From assembly GCF_020171625.1 (NCBI RefSeq), contig NZ_JAIUZY010000004.1, forward strand, positions 434,001 to 498,000: DNA of 64,000 nucleotides, written 5' to 3'. How positions within the stretch are numbered: position 1 is the stretch's first letter; every line of letters starts with the position of its first letter. Source of the DNA: Salipiger bermudensis. GTDB taxonomy: Bacteria; Pseudomonadota; Alphaproteobacteria; Rhodobacterales; Rhodobacteraceae. The translations under genes and the position numbers were made by a program. The notes under the pieces were generated by a model, which saw only the letters and a list, made by a program, of their open reading frames with translations, did no database searches and was not told the DNA's origin. Of the stretch, positions 1 to 8,985 are shown one piece after another.

Positions 1-67
1 GCAGGACGAAACCAGCGCCGCCAACAAGAAAGCCACCGTCGAAGCCGCGGTCGCCAACTACCAGTAA
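1..67 (+). CDS. C-terminal end of an unidentified protein (partial)
   Basis: Only the last 21 codons lie in the window, in the frame that ends with TAA at 65-67. The visible tail is rich in Ala, Lys, Asn and Val and ends in Asn-Tyr-Gln. It has no recognisable motif, so no function is offered. It converges with tuf, and a bidirectional hairpin terminator lies between the two genes. Confidence 0.5.
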   Translation, partial: QDETSAANKKATVEAAVANYQ

Positions 68-125
68 GCGGACCCGTCCGGGCGCGCCGCACCGCGCGGC
101 GCCCCGGCACAGGCCAAGACATGAA

Positions 126-153
126 AAAGGGGCGCCCCGAGGGGCGCCCCTTT
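126..153 (-). terminator. Bidirectional intrinsic terminator downstream of tuf
   Basis: A long G/C inverted repeat has arms at 126-138 and 141-153, with A-runs on the left and T-runs on the right. Read on the minus strand, the tuf transcript ends in a strong hairpin followed by five U residues. Read on the plus strand, the upstream partial gene also ends in the hairpin plus UUU. Confidence 0.85.
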
Positions 154-201
154 AATCGTTCCGGGAGGTCGCGCCGCAGGGCGGCACGACCGGTCCGGGG
201 A

Positions 202-1377
202 TCACTCGATGATCTTGGAGACGACGCCGGAGCCGACGGTACGGCCGCCTTCGCGGATGGCGAAGCGGAGGCCGTCTTCCATGGCGATCGGGGCGATCAG
301 CTCAACCGCGAACTTCAGGTTGTCGCCGGGCATGACCATCTCGGTGCCCTCGGGGAGGGTCACGGTGCCGGTCACGTCGGTGGTCCGGAAGTAGAACTGC
401 GGACGGTAGTTCGCGAAGAACGGCGTGTGACGGCCGCCTTCTTCCTTGGTCAGGATGTAGACCTCGGCTTCGAACTTGGTGTGCGGCTTCACGGAACCCG
501 GCTTGCAGAGAACCTGGCCACGCTCGACGCCTTCACGGTCGATGCCGCGCAGCAGGGCGCCGATGTTATCGCCGGCTTCACCGCGGTCGAGCAGCTTGCG
601 GAACATCTCGACACCGGTGCAGGTGGTCTTCTTGGTGTCGCGAATGCCGACGATTTCCAGTTCGTCGCCGACGTTCACAACGCCACGCTCGACACGGCCG
701 GTCACAACCGTGCCGCGGCCCGAGATCGAGAACACGTCTTCGATCGGCATCAGGAACGGCTGGTCGACAGCGCGCTCGGGCTGCGGGATGTACTCGTCCA
801 CGGCAGCCATCAGTTCCTTGATCTTCTCTTCGCCGATTTCCGGATCACGGCCTTCCATCGCCGCAAGCGCGGAGCCCGCGATGATCGGAATGTCGTCGCC
901 CGGAAAGTCGTACTCGGAGAGCAGCTCGCGGACTTCCATCTCGACGAGCTCGAGGAGCTCCTCGTCGTCCACCTGGTCGACCTTGTTCAGGAACACGACC
1001 ATGGCGGGGATGCCCACCTGGCGGCCCAGGAGGATGTGCTCGCGGGTCTGCGGCATCGGGCCGTCAGCTGCGTTCACAACCAGGATCGCGCCGTCCATCT
1101 GGGCGGCACCGGTGATCATGTTCTTCACGTAGTCGGCGTGGCCGGGGCAGTCGACGTGCGCGTAGTGGCGCGCCTCGGTCTCGTACTCCACGTGCGCGGT
1201 CGAGATCGTGATGCCGCGGGCTTTTTCTTCCGGTGCGCCGTCGATCTGATCGTAGGCACGGAAGTCACCGAAGTACTTGGTGATCGCCGCCGTCAGCGTC
1301 GTCTTACCGTGGTCAACGTGACCGATCGTGCCGATGTTGCAGTGCGGTTTGCCGCGCTCAAACTTTTCCTTTGCCAT
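202..1377 (-). CDS. tuf: Elongation factor Tu
   Basis: GTPase that carries aminoacyl-tRNA to the ribosomal A site in the cytoplasm. The protein is 391 aa, the normal length. The P-loop GHVDHGKT is at residues 19-26, DCPG is near 81 and the guanine-specificity motif NKVD is near 136; the beta-barrel domains II and III follow and it ends in the usual VVSKIIE-type tail. I start it at the ATG giving MAKEKF, which matches the family; a longer open frame of 12 residues upstream is not conserved. No fusA or ribosomal genes flank it here, so this looks like a stand-alone tuf copy. Rhodobacteraceae often carry two. The AT-richer stretch around 1440-1480 probably holds its promoter, but I see no clean consensus. 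Confidence 0.98.
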   Translation of the reverse strand: MAKEKFERGKPHCNIGTIGHVDHGKTTLTAAITKYFGDFRAYDQIDGAPEEKARGITISTAHVEYETEARHYAHVDCPGHADYVKNMITGAAQMDGAILVVNAADGPMPQTREHILLGRQVGIPAMVVFLNKVDQVDDEELLELVEMEVRELLSEYDFPGDDIPIIAGSALAAMEGRDPEIGEEKIKELMAAVDEYIPQPERAVDQPFLMPIEDVFSISGRGTVVTGRVERGVVNVGDELEIVGIRDTKKTTCTGVEMFRKLLDRGEAGDNIGALLRGIDREGVERGQVLCKPGSVKPHTKFEAEVYILTKEEGGRHTPFFANYRPQFYFRTTDVTGTVTLPEGTEMVMPGDNLKFAVELIAPIAMEDGLRFAIREGGRTVGSGVVSKIIE

Positions 1378-1609
1378 CTTTCTAAGACGCCTCGCCTTTT
1401 CCAGGGGCCCCAAATGACCCGGTTTCGCATCGCGGGCCGTTTATTGACTTGCAGAAGGAAAATCAAGCCGTTCATGCACGGACTGGCAGGCCCCCGCCCG
1501 CACGCGCCTTGCGGGACACGGCCAGAGGCGCGGTGCGCACAAGCCATCGTGATCGCGTACCCCGAGAAACCCCGCGATGAGGCCCCTCTGCGCCCTGCTC
1601 GTCAGGTCC

Positions 1610-2257
1610 TCAGGATGCAGCCTTGCGCGGTGCAGCAGCAGCCGTGCCGGGCTTTTCCCCTGCCGGTGGCTTGGGCGCGTCGGCGGCCTCGGGAGCGGCC
1701 TGCGGAGTGGCGTCCGGGCCGCCGAACCAGCCCTCCTCCGCCTGCATCCGCCGCATCCACTTCTCGATCTGCAGCGCCGCATTGGCCGAGAGGTTGCGCA
1801 TCTGCTGCGCCTTGGTCTGCGTCACGCCCGAGCCCACCACGGTCTCGGCGGTGAAGCTCTCGAGCACGGTGAACTGCTCGGGCTCGGCGTTGAGCTTGGT
1901 CTGGGTGGCGTCGTCCCACACGGTGACCCGCAGGATCAGCGCCGATTTCGGGCTGAACACCAGCGGCACGCCAGGCTGGGCCAGAACGAAGCCCTCGACG
2001 CTGATGCCCATGTGGTAGAACTTGTCGCCCTCATAGCGGCGGAAACGCTCTTCGACGGCGGCGTCGACCGAGGCGATCCACTCTTCTTCCGTGGCATTGC
2101 GTGACACCGGCCCCTCGACGAGGTTCGGGGCCACCACCGCCGCGTGACCAAGCTTGAAATCCCCGACCGGCACCAGCGGCTTCTTGAGCTGGGACTGGCC
2201 ATTGGCACAGGCGGCAAGGCCGAGAACAAGGCCGAGGGCGGGGATCAGGCGAAACAT
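1610..2257 (-). CDS. Putative lipoprotein of unknown function
   Basis: Predicted 215-aa exported lipoprotein. The N-terminus has a short hydrophobic signal ending in the lipobox L-A-A-C with the modified Cys at 17. A globular region follows (about 30-175), then an Ala/Pro/Lys-rich low-complexity tail that looks disordered. I chose the ATG at 2257 because it places the lipobox normally; the open frame continues upstream without sense. It is divergently arranged with the lipoprotein gene that starts at 2451, and the 193-bp gap between them must hold both promoters. I do not recognise the family with certainty. An envelope role is inferred only from the lipobox. Confidence 0.75.
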   Translation of the reverse strand: MFRLIPALGLVLGLAACANGQSQLKKPLVPVGDFKLGHAAVVAPNLVEGPVSRNATEEEWIASVDAAVEERFRRYEGDKFYHMGISVEGFVLAQPGVPLVFSPKSALILRVTVWDDATQTKLNAEPEQFTVLESFTAETVVGSGVTQTKAQQMRNLSANAALQIEKWMRRMQAEEGWFGGPDATPQAAPEAADAPKPPAGEKPGTAAAAPRKAAS

Positions 2258-2450
2258 CAACAAGGCTCCGGTCGTCGCGTCAGGTCGGTCCGGCTTAGCG
2301 CAGCGGGGCCGCGCGCGCAATCGCGTGCCCGTGAGGCCCCGCCGATGCAACGCGGTCACGGCGGCGTCATCGCGGTCACGGCGCGGCTTGCCATCCCCCG
2401 CCGCTTTGCAGACACTCTGCCCCGACCGAAAGCAACGATCCGGCCCGACA

Positions 2451-3026
2451 TTGCCCCTCCCCAGACGACTGACCGCCTTCCTCTTCCTGAGCCTCGCGCT
2501 CTTTCTTGCCGCCTGTGCGACACCGCGCCCTGAGGACCTGCCACGCCCGACCCAGAGCGAGATCGCTGCCCTTGCCGACGAAATCCACGCGCTGGGGCCA
2601 AACATCGACGCCGCCGAGGCGGCGCGGGCGGCGGCCATCGCCTATGAATATCCCCTGCGGCTCGCGGTGGAGTATCAGGTCGAGGATCCGCCGATCATCC
2701 ACAACATCAAGGTCAATCAGGGCCTCAAGCCCCGCGGCCTGTGCTACCAGTGGGCCGACGACCTGCAGGCGCGGCTGGCGCAGGAAGGCTTCGAGACGCT
2801 CGAGCTGCAGCGCGCCATCGCCAACTCGCAAAGCGCCATCCGCATCGAGCACAGCACCGTCGTGATCACCGCGCCGGGCGACAGCATGTATGACGGCGTC
2901 GTGCTCGATCCGTGGCGCAATGGCGGCCGGCTCTACTGGGGCAAGGTCACCGAGGACGACGCCTATCCGTGGTTGCCGCGGCAGGAGGTCTTCGCCAGCA
3001 AGCGCGCGCGACTGGCCGCGCGGTAA
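2451..3026 (+). CDS. Lipoprotein with a transglutaminase-like Cys-His-Asp arrangement
   Basis: Predicted 191-aa lipoprotein. A hydrophobic segment (residues 7-21) ends in L-A-A-C with the lipidated Cys at 22. Starting at the TTG at 2451 gives a normal lipoprotein signal; no ATG is available nearby, and the frame upstream encodes unrelated arginine-rich sequence. In the mature part, Cys98 sits in a G-L-C-Y-Q-W motif, His134 in R-I-E-H-S and Asp153 in V-L-D-P-W. That order and spacing recall the catalytic triad of transglutaminase-like or papain-like folds. This is a pattern-based inference, not a family assignment. It converges with the universal stress gene, and the intervening G/C dyad (about 3016-3037) could serve as a weak terminator. 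Confidence 0.7.
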   Translation: MPLPRRLTAFLFLSLALFLAACATPRPEDLPRPTQSEIAALADEIHALGPNIDAAEAARAAAIAYEYPLRLAVEYQVEDPPIIHNIKVNQGLKPRGLCYQWADDLQARLAQEGFETLELQRAIANSQSAIRIEHSTVVITAPGDSMYDGVVLDPWRNGGRLYWGKVTEDDAYPWLPRQEVFASKRARLAAR

Positions 3027-3044
3027 GCGCGCGGCCGATTGGTC

Positions 3045-3452
3045 TCAGCGCAGCACGTGAACCGCGCACTTGGCGTGGCGCACCACCTGCGTCGCGGTCG
3101 AGCCGACGAGCATGTCGCCCATGCCCGGGCGGTGCGATGCGATGACGATCAGGTCCGACCCGGTCTCCTCGGCGTAATCGAGGATGGTGCGGCCGGAATG
3201 CCCCTCGACCACGACCCCCGAGGCATGGCCCAGCTTGGCGGCCATCGCGTCGAGCTCGGACTGCACCGCGGCGCGCGACTGCGCGAGGTAATCGGGCGGC
3301 ATGTAGCTGATCGCGTAGCCCGGAACATGCTCCATGACGTGCAGCAGGGTGATTGTGGTCTCCGTCCCTGCGAGCTGTCGGGCGACGGCGATCGCCGCCT
3401 CTGCCTTGGCGTCACTGTCGAAGGCGATGGGGACGAGAATATTGCGATACAT
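3045..3452 (-). CDS. Universal stress protein (UspA family)
   Basis: Single-domain 135-aa cytoplasmic Usp protein. The N-terminus MYRNILVPIAFD is the typical first beta strand. The C-terminal region contains SHRPGMGDMLVGSTA followed by a final strand with CAVHVL, close to the nucleotide-binding signature of ATP-binding Usps. Such proteins help survival during starvation, redox change or oxygen limitation. A strong ribosome site (AAGGAGG) precedes the ATG. An FNR-type dyad lies about 58 bp upstream of the start codon, which suggests induction under low oxygen. The gene is monocistronic, converging with the lipoprotein gene to its left. Confidence 0.9.
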   Translation of the reverse strand: MYRNILVPIAFDSDAKAEAAIAVARQLAGTETTITLLHVMEHVPGYAISYMPPDYLAQSRAAVQSELDAMAAKLGHASGVVVEGHSGRTILDYAEETGSDLIVIASHRPGMGDMLVGSTATQVVRHAKCAVHVLR

Positions 3453-3509
3453 GCGCGGCCTCCTTCAAAGGTTGTGCCGCAAGCTTGCCCTGTCCGAACG
3501 GGCTATGCC

Positions 3510-3523
3510 TTGATCCATATCAC
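3510..3523 (-). promoter_or_regulatory. FNR/FnrL-type box upstream of the universal stress gene
   Basis: The dyad TTGAT-CCAT-ATCAC matches the FNR/FnrL consensus TTGAT-N4-ATCAA at nine of ten fixed positions. It is centred about 64 bp upstream of the usp start codon. That is compatible with an activator site near -41.5 if transcription starts some 20 bp upstream of the ATG. I do not see a convincing -10 hexamer, so the exact promoter is unassigned. Confidence 0.65.
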
Positions 3524-3748
3524 CCGCCCCGGGCCGGGTTCCGATCACAATTCGGTCGCAATCGGACCGTAGCGTCTGTCCCGCAGGCCGCAGAACGCGC
3601 CACATCGACCGAGCCGCCGCGCCAGATCCGCCAAACACCGGATCCCGCGTCGCAGCCCGCGATGCCCCGCAGCGCAGCCGCCTTGTCCCGCCGCGCCGAC
3701 CCATCCCGAACGTCGATTTCGAACGAGCCCGAGCGAGGAGAGTCCCAC

Positions 3749-4459
3749 ATGCGCTACCTGATTGGTGAAACGAACTGGAAAATGGTCACCCTGTCCAAGG
3801 CCGTGGCCGACAGCGGGGTGCTGCGGACACGCTGCGAGGATGGCGAAGAGCTCGCCGATTTCCATGGCATGGGGCAGCACGACCTGCTGGTGATCGATTC
3901 CGCCCAGCTTGGCCGCGCCGTCAGTCTTGCCGACCTGCGCGCCCAGAGGCCCGGCATCCCGATCTGCGTGGTCGCGTCGGCCCCGGCCCCCGAGCGCATC
4001 GCGCAGTGGCTGATGGTCGGCGCCGACACGGTGATCGAGGACACCGCCCCCCTGCCCGAGGCACTGGCGCAGCTCTCCGCCGTCGCGCGTCGCGCCCATG
4101 GCGTTGCCCAGCCGGTGATCGAGCGCGGGCCGCTGCTGCTCGATCTCGAGCAGCGGCGCGCGCATCTCGGCGAGGTCACCCTGTCGCTCTCGCCCAAGCT
4201 CTACGAGATCCTCGAGTTCCTCGTGCTGCGCTCCGGGCGGCTGGCGGCACGCGAGGCGCTGCTGAGCCATGTCTACGGCTTCGAGGACGAGCCGGCGCCG
4301 CGGGTGTTCGATGTCTACATGTGCAACCTGCGCGCCCATCTGCAAAGCGTCGGCCATGCGCTGAAGATCGAGACGGTGCGCGGCTCTGGATACCGGCTCG
4401 AAGTGACCGAGCGCCGCAGGGGCGCCCGCCCGCTGGCGGCCTGCTCACGGGCCGCCTGA
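3749..4459 (+). CDS. CtrA-like OmpR-family regulator with a degenerate receiver domain
   Basis: DNA-binding regulator of 236 aa. Residues 1-118 have the layout of a receiver domain and residues 125-225 form an OmpR-type winged helix. The winged helix closely resembles CtrA in order and wording: SPKLYEILEFL, then SHVYG with DEP, FDVYMCNLR and ETVRGSGYRL. In the receiver Asp50 sits where the phospho-acceptor belongs. The acidic pair that binds Mg is reduced to one Glu at 7, and the conserved Lys near the end of beta-5 is replaced (GADTVIEDT instead of GADDYxxKP). It may therefore act without phosphorylation. The ATG at 3749 follows a clear GGAG. No histidine kinase is adjacent. It is not the essential CtrA itself, whose receiver would be canonical. 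Confidence 0.85.
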   Translation: MRYLIGETNWKMVTLSKAVADSGVLRTRCEDGEELADFHGMGQHDLLVIDSAQLGRAVSLADLRAQRPGIPICVVASAPAPERIAQWLMVGADTVIEDTAPLPEALAQLSAVARRAHGVAQPVIERGPLLLDLEQRRAHLGEVTLSLSPKLYEILEFLVLRSGRLAAREALLSHVYGFEDEPAPRVFDVYMCNLRAHLQSVGHALKIETVRGSGYRLEVTERRRGARPLAACSRAA

Positions 4460-4477
4460 CCGGGAACTCGACGTGGC

Positions 4478-4828
4478 TCAGTCGTAGGTCGCCGCCACAT
4501 CATAAAGCACCGGCTCGAAGCTTCGGCACAGCTCGTTGAAGCGCCGGTTGTGCGCCCGCATCTCGTCGCTGCGCAGCATGGCCAGAAAGTCCTCTCGTCT
4601 TTCCCACTGCGAGTAATTGGCAATGCGGGTCTGCGCGTCATTGACGTGCAGGCCCGCCGCAATGAAGCCGGGTTGTTTCGAGATGAAGCCCGCATAGGCC
4701 TCCTGCAGCGCATCGAGCAGGTCCTGACAGGTGCCGGGCGAGGTCTCAAACGTGGTGATGACGGTCTGGCAGGGGCTGGGACTGGTGATGTTCGGCCCAG
4801 TCTCATTCGGCCCGGTCGTGTTTTGCAT
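4478..4828 (-). CDS. Antibiotic biosynthesis monooxygenase (ABM) domain protein
   Basis: Small 116-aa cytoplasmic protein with one ABM ferredoxin-like domain (about residues 20-110). The visible pattern is VITTFETSPGT, a helix ending LQEAYAGFISKQPGFIAAGLHVN, then IANYSQWERREDFLAMLRSDEM. Family members include heme-degrading and quinol monooxygenases and many uncharacterised homologues, so the substrate cannot be named. The ATG at 4828 is preceded by a very strong ribosome site (GGAGGAG). The first 20 residues are low complexity with a repeated T-G-P-N, which is not part of the domain. It converges with the CtrA-like gene across only 18 bp. Confidence 0.85.
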   Translation of the reverse strand: MQNTTGPNETGPNITSPSPCQTVITTFETSPGTCQDLLDALQEAYAGFISKQPGFIAAGLHVNDAQTRIANYSQWERREDFLAMLRSDEMRAHNRRFNELCRSFEPVLYDVAATYD

Positions 4829-5027
4829 GGCTCTCCTCCGTTCCTGCCCCACCTTGGCACGGAAGCCTCCGCCCGCCAAAACTTTCCGCCACGCCGCCCC
4901 CCTGCACAGGAAGGGCGTGTCCGACCGATGCGCAACAGGCGCGCGAAACCGCGCGGGCGCGGCGAAAAATGGCGCGCAATCCGCGCATCGCTTTGCTAGG
5001 TTGCGGGCAAACAACACAGAGGCGGGC

Positions 5028-5741
5028 ATGAGCACACAGTCCCAGACCATCGACGAGTCGCTGCGCGAGGAACTCATCTCGCGCCCCGACATGATCCTCG
5101 ACGATCGCGACCTGATGCAGGCGCTGATCGCCGCCAACGAGCGCGCGATGGGCGGCAACATCGTCGACCTGCGCGGCATCGCGATGGACCGTCTCGAGGC
5201 CCGGCTGGACCGGCTCGAGGACACCCATCGCAGCGTCATCGCGGCGGCCTATGAGAACCTCGCCGGCACCAACCAGATTCACCGCGCCATCCTGCGGATG
5301 CTCGATCCGCTCGAGTTCGAGCCGTTCCTGCGCGATCTCGGCGGCGAGGTGGCCGACATCCTGCGCGTCGACGGCGTCAAGCTGGTGCTCGAGTCGGTGC
5401 AGAACGACAGCGACCCGGCGATCCGCCGGCTGGGAGACGTGCTCTCGGTGGCCGAACCCGGCTTCATCGACACCTTCCTCGCCGATGGCCGCAACCACGC
5501 GCCGAAGCGGCAGGTCACCCTGCGCCAGATGAGCGAGGGCGACCCGGCGATCTATGGCGAGAGCGCCTCGTGGATGCGCTCGGAGGCCTGCCTGCGGCTC
5601 GATCTGGGCGCCGGACGCCTGCCCGGCCTGCTGGTCATGGGCTCCGAGGATCCGCAACTCTTCACCCCGCAGCAGGGCACCGACCTGCTGGCCTTCTTCG
5701 CCGGGGTGTTCGAACGCGCCATGCGGCGCTATCTGGCGTGA
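5028..5741 (+). CDS. DUF484 family protein
   Basis: Protein of 237 aa with the DUF484 layout: an N-terminal helical part beginning ELISRPDMILDDRDLMQALIAAN and a GAF-like C-terminal half (about 90-235). The biochemical role of the family is not established. In many proteobacteria the gene lies directly upstream of xerC, as it does here. Its stop codon overlaps the GTG start of xerC in a GTGA, so the two are translationally coupled. It is divergent from the ABM gene, with about 200 bp between the two starts. Confidence 0.9.
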   Translation: MSTQSQTIDESLREELISRPDMILDDRDLMQALIAANERAMGGNIVDLRGIAMDRLEARLDRLEDTHRSVIAAAYENLAGTNQIHRAILRMLDPLEFEPFLRDLGGEVADILRVDGVKLVLESVQNDSDPAIRRLGDVLSVAEPGFIDTFLADGRNHAPKRQVTLRQMSEGDPAIYGESASWMRSEACLRLDLGAGRLPGLLVMGSEDPQLFTPQQGTDLLAFFAGVFERAMRRYLA

Positions 5742-6664
5742 CACTCGAGATCTCTCCCGCGGCGCGCGATGCGCTCGAAGGCTGGCTGACGGCGGCGCGC
5801 GCGCTCCGGGGGAACTCCGAGAACACCATCACCGCCTACCGCGCCGACGTGCTCGAGTTCATCGTCTTCCTGACGGCGCATCACGCCGAGCCGCAGGGGC
5901 TGGCGCCGCTGGCCCGCGTCACCACGCCCGACATGCGTGCCTTTCTCGCCCACCTGCGCGGTCAGGGTGTGGGCTCGCGCAGCATGGCGCGCAAGCTCTC
6001 GGCGGTGAAGAGCTTCTACCGCTGGCTGGCCGAGCGTGAGGGCTTCGAGCCAACCGCGGTGATGATGGCGCGCGCCCCCAAGTTCCAGAAGAAGCTGCCC
6101 CGCCCGCTGGCCGAGGACGCCGCCAAGGCGATGATCGACACCGTCGAGATGCAGGCCGCCGACAGCTGGATCGGCGCCCGCGACGCGGCGGTGGTGACGC
6201 TTCTCTATGGCTGCGGGCTGCGGATCTCCGAGGCGCTGGGGCTTCGAGGGCTCGACCTGCCGCTGGGCGAGAGCCTGCGCATCGTCGGCAAGGGCGGCAA
6301 GGAGCGCATCGTGCCGGTGCTGCCGGTGGCGCGCCGCGCCCTCGACACCTATCTCCGGCTCTGCCCCTATGATCCCGAACCCGACGCGCCGGTGTTCCGC
6401 GGCAAGCGCGGCGGCGCGCTGAACCCGCGGCTGATCCAGAAGGTGACCGAGGCGGCCCGGCTGCAGCTTGGCCTGCCGGCCACCGCCACGCCGCACGCCA
6501 TGCGCCACAGCTTCGCCACCCACCTGCTCGCCGCCGGCGGCGACCTGCGCGCGATCCAGGAGCTGCTCGGCCACGCCTCGCTGTCGACCACGCAGGCCTA
6601 TACGTCGGTCGACGAGGTGCACCTGATGAAGGTCTACGCCGCGACCCACCCCAAGGCCGGCTGA
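5738..6664 (+). CDS. xerC: Tyrosine recombinase XerC
   Basis: Site-specific recombinase that acts with XerD at the chromosomal dif site to resolve chromosome dimers. It is 308 aa. The N-terminal SAM-like core-binding domain spans about 10-100 and the catalytic domain about 115-300. Catalytic residues are visible: Arg162 (GCGLRISEAL), the Lys in VGKGGKER, His253 and Arg256 (HAMRHSFATH), the LLGHASL box and the nucleophile Tyr288. The GTG start at 5738 overlaps the DUF484 stop; no ATG fits the conserved N-terminus better. The DUF484 context marks it as the housekeeping recombinase, not a phage integrase, and no att-like repeats or phage genes are nearby. The dif site is not in this window. Confidence 0.95.
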   Translation: MTLEISPAARDALEGWLTAARALRGNSENTITAYRADVLEFIVFLTAHHAEPQGLAPLARVTTPDMRAFLAHLRGQGVGSRSMARKLSAVKSFYRWLAEREGFEPTAVMMARAPKFQKKLPRPLAEDAAKAMIDTVEMQAADSWIGARDAAVVTLLYGCGLRISEALGLRGLDLPLGESLRIVGKGGKERIVPVLPVARRALDTYLRLCPYDPEPDAPVFRGKRGGALNPRLIQKVTEAARLQLGLPATATPHAMRHSFATHLLAAGGDLRAIQELLGHASLSTTQAYTSVDEVHLMKVYAATHPKAG

Positions 6665-6792
6665 CCGCCGCCCGACCGCATCCTCGCCCAGCACATCTTT
6701 GCGAAAAGATTTGCTCCTATACCCGGCGCTGCCTAGGTTTCGCGACGAAACACTCCCCGAGTGCCGCTCGGGGACCATCAAGGAGCAGAGCC

Positions 6793-7398
6793 ATGAAGCT
6801 GCTGAAAGCCGGCCCGTCCCCCTTTGTCCGCAAGGTGCTCGTCACCCTGCACGAAACCGACCAGTACGACGCGGTCGAGCAGGTACAGGTCACCGCCTCG
6901 CCGCTGTCCCCCGATGCCAACCTGATTGCCGCCAACCCGGTGGGCAAGATCCCGGCGCTGATCCGCGATGACGGCCCGACCCTCTATGACAGCCGGGTCA
7001 TCTGCCGCTTTCTCGATCATCGCGCGCAGGCCGGGCTGTATCCCGAAATCCGCCAGTTCGACACGCTGACGCTCGAGGCCACCGCCGACGGCATCATGGA
7101 TGCCGCCGTGCTCATCGTCTACGAAGAGCGCTTCCGCCCGACCGACAAGGTCTCGATGGAGTGGATCGAGGGGCAATGGGCCAAGGTCTCGCGCGCGCTC
7201 GACGCGGTCAGCACGCGCTGGATGAGCCACCTGCACGGGCGCCTCGACATCGGGCATATCGGCATGGCCTGCGCGCTGAGCTATCTCGATTTCCGCCATG
7301 ATGCGCGCAAGTGGCGCACCGGCCGCGACGCGCTGGCGGAATGGTATGCGGGCTTTGCCGCACGGCCCTCGATGGTCGCCACGGAACCGGAAACGTGA
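6793..7398 (+). CDS. Glutathione S-transferase family protein
   Basis: Cytoplasmic 201-aa GST-fold protein. The thioredoxin-like N-terminal domain (1-80) has the start MKLLKAGPSPFVRKVLVTL, the cis-proline region NPVGKIPAL and the glutathione gamma-Glu contact YDSRVICRFLD. The C-terminal domain is all-helical. A Ser at position 9 is a candidate catalytic residue, as in beta/theta-like bacterial GSTs; the substrate is unknown. A GGAG ribosome site lies ahead of the ATG. Two short perfect dyads precede it in the leader (6737-6751 and 6754-6774). Confidence 0.9.
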   Translation: MKLLKAGPSPFVRKVLVTLHETDQYDAVEQVQVTASPLSPDANLIAANPVGKIPALIRDDGPTLYDSRVICRFLDHRAQAGLYPEIRQFDTLTLEATADGIMDAAVLIVYEERFRPTDKVSMEWIEGQWAKVSRALDAVSTRWMSHLHGRLDIGHIGMACALSYLDFRHDARKWRTGRDALAEWYAGFAARPSMVATEPET

Positions 7399-7475
7399 TG
7401 CTGCGCGGGCTTGCAACGGGCGGCGATGCTCCGTAAGCCACGGCAGTTTCCAAGACACGCGGGAGGATCCCAGCC

Positions 7476-8156
7476 ATGCGGATGCGCGACACCTTCATCA
7501 AGCCCATGCACCCCGAGGGGCGCAAGTTCGTCGCGATCTTTGCCGCGATCACCCTGATCCTGTTCCTGATCTGGGAGCCGCTTGGCTGGATCGGCGTCGG
7601 TCTCACGGTCTGGTGCTACTACTTCTTCCGCGACCCCGACCGCATCACCCCCGTCCGCCCCGGCCTCGTCATCAGCCCCGCCGATGGCGTGGTCTCGCTG
7701 ATCGAGCCGGCGGTGCCGCCAGCCGAGCTTGGCATGGGGCCCGAGCCGCTGACCCGCGTCTCGGTCTTCATGTCGGTGTTCAACTGCCACGTGAACCGCG
7801 CGCCGGTCGCCGGTGAGCTGATCAAGCTCGCCTACCGCCCCGGCAAGTTCCTCAACGCCTCGCTCGACAAGGCCTCCGAGGACAACGAGCGCAACGCCCT
7901 GCGCCTGCGCATGGAAGACGGGCGCGAGATCGCGGTGGTGCAGATCGCCGGCCTCGTGGCGCGGCGCATCATGTGGTGGAAGAAGGAAGGCGACTGGATC
8001 GACCGTGGCGAGCGCTTCGGCCTGATCCGCTTTGGCTCGCGGCTCGATGTCTACCTGCCCGAGGGCGTCGCCCCGCAGGTCCGCATCGGACAGACCATGG
8101 TGGCCGGCGAGACGGTGATCGCCGACCTGACCAGCGGGGCCGGCGATGAGCACTGA
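7476..8156 (+). CDS. psd: Phosphatidylserine decarboxylase proenzyme
   Basis: Inner-membrane enzyme that decarboxylates phosphatidylserine to phosphatidylethanolamine. This is the short, 226-aa form. One hydrophobic segment (about 20-45) anchors it. The conserved SPADGVV and [13 protein letters not shown] motifs are present. Near the C-terminus, [11 protein letters not shown] holds the Gly-Ser pair where the proenzyme cleaves itself to make the pyruvoyl group. The ATG follows GGAGG. The gene overlaps pssA by 11 nt, so substrate-producing and substrate-using enzymes are co-translated. Confidence 0.96.
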   Translation: MRMRDTFIKPMHPEGRKFVAIFAAITLILFLIWEPLGWIGVGLTVWCYYFFRDPDRITPVRPGLVISPADGVVSLIEPAVPPAELGMGPEPLTRVSVFMSVFNCHVNRAPVAGELIKLAYRPGKFLNASLDKASEDNERNALRLRMEDGREIAVVQIAGLVARRIMWWKKEGDWIDRGERFGLIRFGSRLDVYLPEGVAPQVRIGQTMVAGETVIADLTSGAGDEH

Positions 8157-8949
8157 TCCCGAAACGCCGTCCGATCCCCACGCCGAAGCCGAGGCCCCCG
8201 ACGGCCTTCCCAAGGAGCCCGGCACCGAGAAGCTGACGATCATCCAGCTTCTGCCCAACATGCTGACCGTTGTGGCGATCTGCGCCGGCCTGACGGCGAT
8301 CAAGCTCGGGCTTCAGGGTTCCTACACCTTCGCGGTGCAACTGATCCTGCTGGCCGCAGTGCTCGACGGCATGGACGGGCGCCTCGCCCGCGCCCTCAAG
8401 TCCGAGAGCGTCATGGGGGCCGAGCTCGACAGCCTCGCGGATTTCCTGAATTTCGGCGTGGCGCCGGTGCTGCTGCTCTACACCTGGGCGCTCGAGGACA
8501 GCCGCGGCTTCGGCTGGCTCGCGGTGTTGGTCTTCGCGATCTGCGCGGTGGTGCGGCTGGCGCGGTTCAACGTGCAGCGCAAGTCCGAGGACAAGAGCCA
8601 CGACAACGCCTATTTCACCGGCGTCCCCTCCCCTGCGGGGGCGCTTCTGGTGATGCTGCCGATGTTCCTCAGCTTCGCGCTTGGCTCCGGCCCGTTCCTG
8701 CCCGACTTCGTGCTGGCGCTGTGGATGGTGGCCATGGGCCTGCTGATGATCAGCCGCATCCCGACATGGTCGTTCAAGACCACCCGGATTCCGCGCAAGA
8801 ACGCCAAGTTCGTCCTCGTGGCCGTCGCCTTCGCGCTGGCCGCCGCGGTGAGCTATGCGTGGATCACGCTGGTGCTGTTCTGCATCGGCTATATCGGCGC
8901 GGTGATCGTGATGCTGCCGCGCAAGCCCCGCATCGGCGCGGGCGACTGA
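8146..8949 (+). CDS. pssA: CDP-diacylglycerol--serine O-phosphatidyltransferase
   Basis: Integral membrane enzyme that makes phosphatidylserine from CDP-diacylglycerol and serine. It is 267 aa with about seven to eight hydrophobic segments. The CDP-alcohol phosphotransferase signature is intact: D-G-M-D-G-R-L-A-R, then G-A-E-L-D-S-L-A-D. The first 30 residues are acidic and proline-rich and probably cytoplasmic. It overlaps the end of psd, the usual psd-pssA operon of alphaproteobacteria. Confidence 0.95.
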   Translation: MSTDPETPSDPHAEAEAPDGLPKEPGTEKLTIIQLLPNMLTVVAICAGLTAIKLGLQGSYTFAVQLILLAAVLDGMDGRLARALKSESVMGAELDSLADFLNFGVAPVLLLYTWALEDSRGFGWLAVLVFAICAVVRLARFNVQRKSEDKSHDNAYFTGVPSPAGALLVMLPMFLSFALGSGPFLPDFVLALWMVAMGLLMISRIPTWSFKTTRIPRKNAKFVLVAVAFALAAAVSYAWITLVLFCIGYIGAVIVMLPRKPRIGAGD

Positions 8950-8985
8950 CAGCCCCTCGTGGGCAAATGACGGGAAGGACAGGCG

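Noticed and set aside
121..1854. 577-codon plus-strand open frame over tuf
   Set aside because: It is the antisense shadow of the highly conserved tuf gene in GC-rich DNA and has no protein-family features or ribosome site.
5738..6664. XerC as a phage or island integrase
   Set aside because: DUF484 coupling and lack of att sites, tRNA junction or phage genes point to the housekeeping recombinase.
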